From positions 1 through 14,680 of the forward strand of contig JACRAV010000210.1 of NCBI GenBank assembly GCA_016213305.1: a stretch of 14,680 bases of DNA, written 5' to 3'. Of the stretch, positions 1-9,000 are shown one piece after another (the stretch's first letter is position 1; each line of letters starts with the position of its first letter). This DNA comes from Candidatus Zixiibacteriota bacterium (GTDB lineage: Bacteria > Zixibacteria > MSB-5A5 > GN15 > FEB-12). The translations under genes and the position numbers were made by a program. The notes below the pieces were generated by a model. It saw nothing but the letters and a program-made list of their open reading frames with translations, did not search any database and was not told the origin of the DNA.

Positions 1-28
1 CGGCACAGAGGATTTTCAATAATCGCAT
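1..28 (-). CDS. Start of a further gene in the T9SS operon, cut by the window edge
   Basis: An ATG at 28-26 on the minus strand opens nine codons (MRLLKILCA) that run off the window. The reading begins Met-Arg, then hydrophobic residues and a Cys, as at the start of a signal peptide or lipoprotein leader. The ATG lies four bases after the stop codon of the M6 protease gene. An AGG overlapping that stop sits at a usable distance as a ribosome binding site, so translational coupling is likely. Nothing about function can be read from nine codons; the position suggests a fourth exported or envelope protein of the same operon. Confidence 0.5.
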
Positions 29-32
29 AATA

Positions 33-3000
33 TTACCTGATGATGGCTATGTCCGTGTAAGCCGTTTGGGTGTCGCCGGAAAAGTCGGCGGTTATCACAC
101 AGCGATAAATGCCGGGGGTGACGCTCCCGCACGTCCAGACCAGTTCGTTGTCACTGCCGCCGACCGTCGAACCGTCGAGCGTGGCGATCCGACTGCCCGA
201 AAAATCGTAAATCGCACAAGTTACTTTGGTCGCCGGTGCGCCGAGAAAATATCTGATAGTCGTCCGGCCGGTCGTGACAGGGTTGGGGTAATTGTAGAAC
301 TTCTCTTTTGGCAGTTTGTCGGCATATTGCGCCACCGGCCCCAAGCTTCCCGGGTCGAGTGCAAAACTGGCCGAAGCATCGTGACCGCCCATCGGCCAGA
401 ACACCGTATTCGGATGGTAGGCCGTCTTCCAAAGATAGAACCAGCCGTCTCCTCCCAGATACCCCAGCCGCCCCTCGCCGCCGGCCTCAAACAACAACGA
501 TGGCGATCCGCTCACCGGAGAGGTTTGCTCGCCGCTGTTGAGCGGATACCCCCACGCCTTCTCACTACCATAGGCGTATACATTGCCCGCCTCAGTCGGG
601 AATATGATATCCGGCCTTGCCCCGGCATCAGCCGGCGCCGACTGCACATTGCCACAAATTGGCGTTCCGATCACATCGAATTGCGGCCAGCGGTCGTCAA
701 CCGTGATCGGAAACCCGGTCTTGAGAATCAGCCCATCGTTGAAAGCGTAGATCGCATTCCGACCGCCGATAATGATTTCCGGATATCCATCCATATCGAG
801 GTCCCCCGCCGATGGATTGACCGTCATCCGATACCCGGTGGCGGAATTCTCGACCACCGAAAACATGGAGGTGGAAACCGACGTATCTACGGTCAAAATG
901 ATGCCGTCCCCGGTACTCGAGAAGCCGACAATTTCCGGTCGACCGTCGCAATTGAGATCGACCACCATCGGGCCGTAGTTGAATCTTCCCGGCACCCGAA
1001 TCGAATCGATGCCGCCATTCACCGATTGCACCTGATACCAGGTTGTGTGCGTCGAATCTCCGGCGACGAGCACGAATCGATCGGCCAGCCGACAGATGCC
1101 ATGGTATTCGCTGTTGGGGAACGAAAACAATGAGTAGCCGGCGATCGAGTCCTTCATATAGACATTTCCAGCCGTGGTTAGAGCACACAGGACCCGGCCG
1201 AAGCTGAGAGCGATCGGGAAACCCTCGGTGGTGATAGCCGCGCCCGTCGAGTCAGCCAGGCCGTCGTTGTCATTGTCAACCGTATCAAGGAGAATGATTT
1301 GTCCCTGAATGGTATCGATGGGATACCCGACCGCCACCAAACGACGTAGTGTGTTTGTTCCGAAACTTCCCACCGCCGGTCCCGCTGAAATGTAGTTCGG
1401 TCTGATGGAATAGATCGGCACCGGATGCGCCGTGCCGCTGTGGTGATCGCTCCAGCCGAACACGTCCGACCTGGCCGTATCATACACCTCGGGACACCCG
1501 CAATTGTCGATTTTTCGAAGGAAACTGGAACCATCCGGCTCGAACACCGAGAGCTTCCCTTCGGCCGCCACAATAATTTCCGTTGTGCCGTCCCCATTCA
1601 GGTCCGCCGCCACCGGCGAAAGACCAAGAATCGGGCGACCGCACCGGACCGGGAAACTGTCGGCCATCCAATCCATACTGACATCAAACCGGACTGCGGT
1701 GTCAACCTGTGTGGGGGTGGGCGATGGAACAATGGTAACCGTGTCGCGCCTGATATTCGTGACAAAGACATGCGTGATATTTCCGGAGTTGTCGGTCGAT
1801 CTGGGGTTGGTGTACGGCGTGAAATTCTGATTCCGGTCGTCGCGGTACATATCGGCGGCGCTCCCGAAACCCGACCGATAATACCCGCCCAAATCGACCA
1901 GCCCGTCCGCCTCGACCAACGAGATGAACTTCCGTTCCATGTACGGATCCCAGACCTGCAGATGATTGTCCTGAAAATTATTGCGCCCGTTTCCGTCGTA
2001 GTCGAGCACCGCAATCGCCTCGTCAACATGGTAGATCAGCACGCCGGAACCGGGTAGCAGAAAGTCATATTCACCGGTGGGCTGGCGGGTGCGGTCGGCC
2101 GGATACAGGATCACGCTGGTGGTCGAGTCCTGCAGGAGCGCCGTGTCCTTTTTGCTGAGTACGTCGCACCGGTTTTCGATCAGATAATACTCGGTTTCGG
2201 AGATCGGGACGCGCGCAATTTTGATTCCCGATGACACCGCTTCCGCGGCCACCACCCGGATATCACTCCCCGTGCGGAAATCGACCACCGGCGAGAATCC
2301 GAGATACGCCCGGCTCCAGGCATCGGGATAGACCGGAATCGCGCCGAACACTTTTCCTATCGGAAATCCGAAGTCGAGTCCGGTGCCGAAGCCGTTGTCA
2401 TCCATCAGCGAAAAATCTCCGAGCTGGGACATAAACGTGGTGGTGCTGTACATGTCCGCCAGGCCGAGCTGATGACCGAACTCATGCGCCATCACCGCAT
2501 TGAGCGCGGTCGCCCGGTTATCCTGCGAAACCGCTTCGGGCATCATCAGCCCCTCTTTAACATATCGGGTCCCGCCGTTGACCGCCACTGAATCGGCAAA
2601 GAACCTTATGAATCCGGTGAACAGGTCTGAGCAGGTCGCGGGAAAACCGATATCATTCTGACGGTCGGCGCCGGCGTGGAACAGAAAGATCGCCCGGTAC
2701 TGGGAAAAGTCGATAATGGGGTGTCCGGCGTCGCGGATCGGCGCGCTGTCGGCCGTATGGATGCAATCGACGAAGAATCGCTCCAGGCCGGCCGTCACCG
2801 AGTCACGGTCATTGGTGCAGGGAGCGTAATACGACATCGAATGCGCCAGCGGATAGACCGAATCTCTCCTGGGCGGAAATATGTCCCAGACCAGTTTGAT
2901 TTTGCCTTCCGACACCCAGCTCCAGTAAGCGTCGAGCGCCCGCATATGAGCATTGAAATAAAGCGAATCATGCGGCGGCGGGTCGATCAGATGCCCCACA

Positions 3001-3380
3001 GAGTCCAGATAGCGCGCGGCGGAAACCGAGTCGCTCAGGGGATTGGTCAGATCCATGACACCCCGCCCGGTCGTATTCGGATCGTCCGCGCTCTCGTACT
3101 GAAAATTGAATCTGAGAACCAGACACCGTATGGTATCGGTTGTCCCGGCCGCCAGAGCCGCCTCAGGGAGAGACCAGGGATGTTTGCGGGTCAGCCGACT
3201 GTCCCGCATGTCGCCCGGCCCCGGAGCGAGGCACGGATGAACAACCTTCCCCTTGCCGTCTGCAGGCGAATAAACCCGCGTTCCGACGAGAAGGTTATCT
3301 TTGGCGTAACCGCTTGTGATTGCCGCCAGTGCGGCAATCACTCCGATGCGGATGATGCGTCCTGCGTTCTTTCGAATCAC
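33..3380 (-). CDS. Secreted M6-family metalloprotease with FG-GAP-like repeats and T9SS type A sorting domain
   Basis: A 1115-residue exported protein. A signal peptide covers about residues 1-26 (basic start, then a hydrophobic run ending near SGYA). A zinc-protease domain spans roughly 80-500. Its motif HEFGHQLGLAD has zinc ligands His299 and His303, catalytic Glu300 and probable third ligand Asp309, as in immune inhibitor A-like M6 peptidases; the downstream 'YYLIENR' and 'GVLIYHVDE' segments are also typical. Residues about 590-880 hold repeats of the form D-x-[ND]-x-DG-x-x-E-I, calcium-binding FG-GAP/VCBS-like blades. From about 1028 to the end is an Ig-like domain opening with 'NYPNP', the type A signal for type IX secretion. 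Likely role: protein degradation outside or on the surface of the cell. The start is GTG, chosen because AGGA lies about six bases upstream and the signal peptide follows at once. It lies 18 bases after the PorV-like gene, so it is probably co-transcribed and a cargo of the neighbouring machinery. The true substrate is unknown. Confidence 0.88.
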   Translation of the reverse strand: MIRKNAGRIIRIGVIAALAAITSGYAKDNLLVGTRVYSPADGKGKVVHPCLAPGPGDMRDSRLTRKHPWSLPEAALAAGTTDTIRCLVLRFNFQYESADDPNTTGRGVMDLTNPLSDSVSAARYLDSVGHLIDPPPHDSLYFNAHMRALDAYWSWVSEGKIKLVWDIFPPRRDSVYPLAHSMSYYAPCTNDRDSVTAGLERFFVDCIHTADSAPIRDAGHPIIDFSQYRAIFLFHAGADRQNDIGFPATCSDLFTGFIRFFADSVAVNGGTRYVKEGLMMPEAVSQDNRATALNAVMAHEFGHQLGLADMYSTTTFMSQLGDFSLMDDNGFGTGLDFGFPIGKVFGAIPVYPDAWSRAYLGFSPVVDFRTGSDIRVVAAEAVSSGIKIARVPISETEYYLIENRCDVLSKKDTALLQDSTTSVILYPADRTRQPTGEYDFLLPGSGVLIYHVDEAIAVLDYDGNGRNNFQDNHLQVWDPYMERKFISLVEADGLVDLGGYYRSGFGSAADMYRDDRNQNFTPYTNPRSTDNSGNITHVFVTNIRRDTVTIVPSPTPTQVDTAVRFDVSMDWMADSFPVRCGRPILGLSPVAADLNGDGTTEIIVAAEGKLSVFEPDGSSFLRKIDNCGCPEVYDTARSDVFGWSDHHSGTAHPVPIYSIRPNYISAGPAVGSFGTNTLRRLVAVGYPIDTIQGQIILLDTVDNDNDGLADSTGAAITTEGFPIALSFGRVLCALTTAGNVYMKDSIAGYSLFSFPNSEYHGICRLADRFVLVAGDSTHTTWYQVQSVNGGIDSIRVPGRFNYGPMVVDLNCDGRPEIVGFSSTGDGIILTVDTSVSTSMFSVVENSATGYRMTVNPSAGDLDMDGYPEIIIGGRNAIYAFNDGLILKTGFPITVDDRWPQFDVIGTPICGNVQSAPADAGARPDIIFPTEAGNVYAYGSEKAWGYPLNSGEQTSPVSGSPSLLFEAGGEGRLGYLGGDGWFYLWKTAYHPNTVFWPMGGHDASASFALDPGSLGPVAQYADKLPKEKFYNYPNPVTTGRTTIRYFLGAPATKVTCAIYDFSGSRIATLDGSTVGGSDNELVWTCGSVTPGIYRCVITADFSGDTQTAYTDIAIIR

Positions 3381-3398
3381 TCCTCTTCCTCAGGTCGA

Positions 3399-6029
3399 CT
3401 ACCAGCGATATCGCGGCGTGATCAGCAAGGTGTTCCCCAACGGCACATCGCCGCTACTGGGAATATATGCCAGATCAATCCAGAATCCGCGCTTGATCGA
3501 CAGACCGGCGCCCAGCGTCAGGGCCTTCACATTGCCCTCCTGGTCATAAATGTACCCGGCTCGCCCGGCAATGATATTGGCATATGTCAACTCGGTACCG
3601 GCATTGAGGATAACTTCCCTGAACTCACTGCGCAAGTGCGATAACTTGGTCCCGGGCAACATCTTGTTTATCTCGAAACTCATCGTCCACTTCAAAAAGT
3701 CCGACTGCTTCAGTTTGTAGGCAAACCCCAGGGCGAAATTGGCCGGGAGCGGGTCGGCCTGGGCCGCGTCGATATAGGTCATCTTCGGACCCAGATTGGT
3801 CACGGCCAGACCCCATGTCAGTCGCGGCGACTGCTGGTAAAGAAAACCAAAGTCGAGGGCGAACCCGGTGGATGTTCCTGCGCCCTGTTCCTCGCCCGCC
3901 CCCTGCGGCGCCAGACGCGAATAGATGACCTTGGCCGAAAGACCACCCTTGAGCTTATTGGTCAATGAGGCGCCGAATGAGATCATGGGGGCGATGTCGA
4001 AAGCATCAAAAGTGCCTATGACCTTGGGATCGTCCGCGTTGGTGCGGGAAAACGTTCCGTACGACATGAAGGTCGGAGATATCCCGAAAGTCCCCAGCTT
4101 GCCCGAATGGGTCACAAATGACCAGTTTTCGTGATAGAGATCATTGGCCAGAGTGGGCAACCACTTCGAATGACTGGGTGCGATTTCCGAAAAGGCCCGA
4201 CCGTACACAATCACCCGATCGGTCGTACTGAACCAGACTTCGTCCTGATGCGTGAAAATGGTCTGAGTGGTGGTGGTCCCCAGACCACGCACGTCGGCCC
4301 GGGACCATTTGCCCTCGGCATACTCGATCAACCCTTCTCCGGTCGCCACCAGCACCCGTTTCGGATCCGATGCGATGCTGTTGACCGAGGCGGCGGCGGG
4401 ATTGGCGCGCACTTTCAACGTCTGTCCGACCGCCAGCGAATCGCCGGCAAGATCATTGATCGTCAGCAGAAAAGCGCGGTACACCGACGTATCGGTGCGG
4501 GCACCCCTGAAATCCTGGACAAAAGACGTCAGACTCTGTCCCTCGGTCACTTTGGCCTCGCGATAGCCGGGCGTATGCCAGCGATTCTTGTCGAAATAGA
4601 GCACGCCGTATTCCGTCCCCACCCAGATCGCGCCGCCTACCACTTTCAACGTGGTGACATTGCCTTTGATTTGGGCCAGATACGGCACGACAATCTGGTC
4701 GCCGGGTCTGAACGCCGAAACCGGCGCCGGAGTCGCAGTCGAATCGGCCGGACCAGCGCTGTCCGCTTTGGGCGCCTCCGCCTGCGGTATCGCCAACAGC
4801 TTCTCCATGTACGCCGCCTTTTCCACCGGCGATCCGTACACCGCAAATTTCGTGGCGATCACATCCGGCGTATCGTCCACCGAGACTGTGTACCCGATCG
4901 TGTTGGTCCATCGTATGCCGTCAAAGTGATACAGGTCATGGTTGACCACCGCATAGTAGTCGCCCACTTTCTGTCCAGTGATGGCCATAATCGTGTCGGC
5001 GGGAAGGCCCGTGGTATCCTTGAATCTGGCGATGCCGGCGCCGTCGTAATATACCGCTCCCTGGGCCGTGCCGATCAGCGCAATATTCGTCAGCGCGCAA
5101 AGCGACGTGACATGGTTGGAGGGGAGGCCGTCCGCGCTCGACAGCGTCTTCCACGACCGGCCGTTGTACATGATCAGACCATTCGTGGTCCCGACATACA
5201 ACTGCGTTCCGCTCGATGCCAGCACCGTCGGCTCGCCATTCACGATTGCCGAATACGGGATATTCAATTCTTCCGGAATGAAACGGTAGCGGGCATGATC
5301 CAGCGCGACAAAGATGCGATCCATGTCACGCAGGGTGAGCGCTTTGGCCTTTTCTCCGGGGGTCCAGACCCCGCGGGCATCGGACACCTTCAGCCAGTTG
5401 ATCCGGCACTGGGAATACAGAGCCAGCAATGAGTCACCGACCGCTCGGAACACGGCGGTGTCCCGGTACGCGATGGGGGCCGCCGCCAGTACCGCCTGAA
5501 TGTAGGCCGACAGATCGTCATACGACAGGTTGCTGTTGGCCGCCGCAACGCGAGCCACGGCCGAGTCGGCACGCACGTCGTCATTGATATTGAAGTACTT
5601 CGTGACGATCCCTTTGACCGTCTGATCGGTGCGGGTGCGGAAAAGTTCGCCGGTCTGCCAGCTCTTGTTATCGAATCGGATCAGCCCCTTGGGGCTGATG
5701 GCCCAGATGTCGTAACCGGAGTAGCGTTCGCCGCTGGTGCCGTTTCTGACGGCGGCGATCGCACGGATAGGCCGGTAGGCCGTCGGCACCGAGGACTCTA
5801 TCCACATCGATGAAAACGGATAGGCGCCCAGTCCGGCCGGGTTCCAGTGGGTGGCGGTGGCATCGTCGGCCATCGCCGTAAACGCCTCGCCCATGCCGAG
5901 CGAGCGGGCCCCGACCGGTATCCGCAGAAAGAGCACGGACGCGTTCGAGATGTCGGCGTAGCTTGGCGTGGCGGTGCAGATGAAGCAGATCAGGACTGCA
6001 ACCACCATCAGCGCATTGCGTGCATTCAT
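3399..6029 (-). CDS. porV: PorV/PorQ-family outer-membrane protein with a large inserted propeller-type domain
   Basis: An 876-residue protein with a signal peptide (about 1-25, ending in PSYA). Residues 27-70 carry the PorV/PorQ family start: 'FLRIPVGARSLGMGEA' and 'NPAGLG' (N63-L67). In the family the first barrel strands normally follow directly. Here that section, 'SHSKWLP' with W623, appears only some 540 residues later and is followed by amphipathic strands to the end ('TPRYRW'), ending in an aromatic residue as outer-membrane barrels do. The insert has several blades of the 'LYVGTTNGLIMYNGRSWKTL' type (also 'IWVGTEYGVLYFDKNRW' and 'LVATGEGLIEYAEGKW'), which resemble two-component regulator propeller repeats, plus a helical stretch and a Pro/Ala-rich linker. 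In the Porphyromonas model PorV shuttles T9SS cargo to the PorU sortase. The start at 6029 is preferred over an upstream one at 6269 because AAAGGAG lies 8 bases upstream, a signal peptide follows, and the longer form would overlap porU by 221 bases. PorQ-like or another paralogue is possible, so the symbol is tentative. Confidence 0.78.
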   Translation of the reverse strand: MNARNALMVVAVLICFICTATPSYADISNASVLFLRIPVGARSLGMGEAFTAMADDATATHWNPAGLGAYPFSSMWIESSVPTAYRPIRAIAAVRNGTSGERYSGYDIWAISPKGLIRFDNKSWQTGELFRTRTDQTVKGIVTKYFNINDDVRADSAVARVAAANSNLSYDDLSAYIQAVLAAAPIAYRDTAVFRAVGDSLLALYSQCRINWLKVSDARGVWTPGEKAKALTLRDMDRIFVALDHARYRFIPEELNIPYSAIVNGEPTVLASSGTQLYVGTTNGLIMYNGRSWKTLSSADGLPSNHVTSLCALTNIALIGTAQGAVYYDGAGIARFKDTTGLPADTIMAITGQKVGDYYAVVNHDLYHFDGIRWTNTIGYTVSVDDTPDVIATKFAVYGSPVEKAAYMEKLLAIPQAEAPKADSAGPADSTATPAPVSAFRPGDQIVVPYLAQIKGNVTTLKVVGGAIWVGTEYGVLYFDKNRWHTPGYREAKVTEGQSLTSFVQDFRGARTDTSVYRAFLLTINDLAGDSLAVGQTLKVRANPAAASVNSIASDPKRVLVATGEGLIEYAEGKWSRADVRGLGTTTTQTIFTHQDEVWFSTTDRVIVYGRAFSEIAPSHSKWLPTLANDLYHENWSFVTHSGKLGTFGISPTFMSYGTFSRTNADDPKVIGTFDAFDIAPMISFGASLTNKLKGGLSAKVIYSRLAPQGAGEEQGAGTSTGFALDFGFLYQQSPRLTWGLAVTNLGPKMTYIDAAQADPLPANFALGFAYKLKQSDFLKWTMSFEINKMLPGTKLSHLRSEFREVILNAGTELTYANIIAGRAGYIYDQEGNVKALTLGAGLSIKRGFWIDLAYIPSSGDVPLGNTLLITPRYRW

Positions 6030-6048
6030 GTTCAGGTCTCCTTTTCTA

Positions 6049-9000
6049 TTAGTTAATAACAACGATTTTTCCAAACGCTTCCACCGGTCCGCCGCCCGCG
6101 CTGGGGACGGCCGTGGCTTTATACAGATAGACCCCGGTCGCCACCCGGTCCCCGACTGCGTCCCGACCATCCCAGCCGATCGATACGGCGTTATTGGGAT
6201 AATTATCGGCAGGCAAGTCAATCTGGTCCATGCTCTGAATTCGGCGGCCGGACAGAGTGAAAATTTCAAGGGTCAAGCGGTCGGCCGGGCTGGTCAACTC
6301 AAAGTAAAACTGCGTCCAGCCAGCCATCGGATTCGGATAATTCAACAGATTGTTGATCGCCAGACTCCCGCCGGTGGTGACCGTGACCACCAGCGTCACG
6401 GCCGAATAATTGTTGGCGTTGTCCCACGCCTTGATCTTCAGCGAATGTTCACCCGGGCTGAGCCTGGCAAACGAATAATTCGTGGATCCGGTCGTGTACG
6501 AATCGGGGGCAAACGCGAACGTGCCCGACAGATTGATGACATTGTCGGACTGGTTGTCGATTTCGAGCGTTACGCCATGGCCCAGCCCGCTCGCCAAATT
6601 TATGCCGGACGGATCGGATATCTGCACGTTAAGCTGATCGTTTTGAAGGACATGGTCGCCAGTCACAAACGACGAACGACCCGTCACGGTATAACTGATC
6701 GCCGGCCCGGTGGAATCGGTCGATGCCGCCGCCGAGTTCCGCACGCCCAGCGAATCGACCAGGCCGAGTGCATCCAGCGAGTCAAGCGCCGCATATACTT
6801 CGATACGCGCGCTCCGCCCCCCGAAATTGACATCGAGTGGCGTCACAAAATCAAACGCAAACTGACCGCCGGTTATCGAAGTCGAACCGTGGTACAGCCG
6901 TGGGCCGCCCGACAGATAGTCAACCCTGATATCCGGATCGGCCGCCAGACGGTGAACTTTGGGACGGTCGCTATCATAGACGTCGATATACATCGTTCCC
7001 GACTGATTCACCGTCGCCGATGAACGATCGATTATCCGCCCGCTCACGTGGGCGACCGCCAGCGGCGTCAGACTGTCCGGCCGCTGATCGAACGCCACCG
7101 ACAAACGGGGGACACCCAGTTTCAGGTACGGATCGCCGAAGTATATATAGGCCCGGTCGTTCGGTTTCTGAATCGGTATTCCTCCGAAATACTGGCGGGT
7201 CCGTGTCGCCGCGAACAGCGCTTCGGCTATTGACAGACTCTCCGACCGGAACAACTGGTCGAATACCGCCCGGTTGAGTTGCGCGTTCTCCGAGGAAAAG
7301 ACCAGTCGCGCCGCCGAGATTACGCCGATGGCACCCCCGCTCGGCATGGCCAGAAAATCTTCGCCCATCGCCTCGCGGCGCGGGTCGTCGAAAAAGCCGA
7401 TATCGCACGAGGCGGCGTACACCAGTGGAAGTTTGTCCCGGTTGGTCATGCGCGGCAGATCGGCCGTACGCTCCAGCACATGCTCGTGCGCCCAGACGTC
7501 GGGATTTCCGTGCCCGATGTAATTGACGACCAGCGCGCCGCTGTTGAACGCCTCAACGATCGCCTCGTTCGCCGCCGGTTTGGTGCGATTCACCGACGGG
7601 TAATCCCATAGGTAGATTCGGTTGCGGTGATACAGGCGCGGGAGGTGCTCGTACTCCAGAACCTTCGCCTGCAAAACATGGTCGATCTCCCGATCAATCC
7701 CCGCGCCGCTGTATTCGTCGTCGGCCACGATCACGACATTCTTCCGCCAGCTCGCCAGATCGTCGGCCGACTCATACTGCCTGACTTTGGCCACGATCGC
7801 AGAAATCTCCGCGCCCGACTTCACCGGCCAGCGGGCCGTCATCATATCAAAGCCGCGATCGGGCAACAGGTAACTTGTGTCGCCATCGAGCAAACCGAAA
7901 TTCCCGAAATAGACATAATTATCGTCGCCGCCGCGAGGATCGAAACTGTACGGCATATTGTACGGCGGCGCGTAATTCGGCACGCCGGTGCCCAGATGGT
8001 TCAGGTAGTCGTAGTTGCCGTCACCGACAAACAGCACGGCCGAGGGCGCCGGGGCCGTGTAATTCTCATAGGAAAACTTGAGAAAGTCCCGGATGGCGGT
8101 CGGGTCATAAAGCCCCCACGAAAAGTTATCCATGATATCGCCGACGGTGACGATCCGGGAGCGATGCCCCCGCGCCAGACGATACGCCGTGTATTCGCCC
8201 AGGGCCGGAACCAGTGATGGCGAGGTTACGATTAACAGATCGGTCTGACTCACATCGGCCCTCAAGTCAAGCGGCGCAACCCGGTTCATCGACACCGGAG
8301 ATTTGTACTGCGACGGACTAACCAGCAGGAACCGGTTTGGTCCGGATGAGGTCAGAATCGTTTCAAAAGTAACCCGTCCCGCCAGTCTCTGGGGGTTGAT
8401 CAGCTGAGCGGGCTGTTGCGCATTATCGAGTGTCAGGATGATCGGGGTGACACTGAACTGGTCGGTCACCGAAACCTGGGCGCGGACCGGCAGATTCGGC
8501 AGAGTGAAATCCAGCACATCAGCATCCGGCGTCAGATTACTCGTGTACTGCAGTTCCAGCCAGTTGAAATAGGCCGGCGCCGTACCCGCATTTTGAGGCG
8601 TCAGCGTCAGATCGAATCGATTGAGTCCGGAGTTGAGCGACGATATCGCTCCCCGACATCCGACCGGCGAACAGTTCCAGCTGATCGGCACATTGTTGAC
8701 CTTGCCGGAGACATATCCGTTGTAGGGATCGTACGAGGTCAGCGCCGAAATCGCAATCGAATCACCTGAGGCCCCGATCGCTCCGGGCGCAGGGGCAAAC
8801 AGAGTGACCGCTGACGACGAGGTCCAATACCACTCATAATAGTCATAGTTATAACCGTCGAGCGACTTTGCCAGCGTGCTGTCCTGCTCGACATGAACAA
8901 ACCGGCGACCGGTCGTCAACAGCGTGTCGTACACCCCGGTGGCCGTGCCGTCAAGCGTCGCCATCCGATTTGGCAAACCGGCGAAATTCCCGCCGATCGC

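Noticed and set aside
66..1133. Long plus-strand open frame opposite the M6 protease (355 codons)
   Set aside because: Its product is rich in Arg, Ile, Pro and His with no recognisable motif, as expected from the antisense frame of GC-rich coding DNA. The minus-strand gene has clear domains over the same stretch.
4131..5432. 433-codon plus-strand open frame opposite the PorV-like gene
   Set aside because: Arg/His/Asp-rich composition without domains; the minus strand carries the propeller repeats here. A shadow frame.
6030..6269. 80-residue N-terminal extension of the PorV-like protein
   Set aside because: It would overlap porU by 221 bases, has no signal peptide, and the internal ATG at 6029 has a strong ribosome binding site followed by a signal peptide.
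5968..7023. 351-codon plus-strand open frame across the porV-porU junction
   Set aside because: It spans two well-supported minus-strand genes and their ribosome binding site, and the product has shadow-frame composition.
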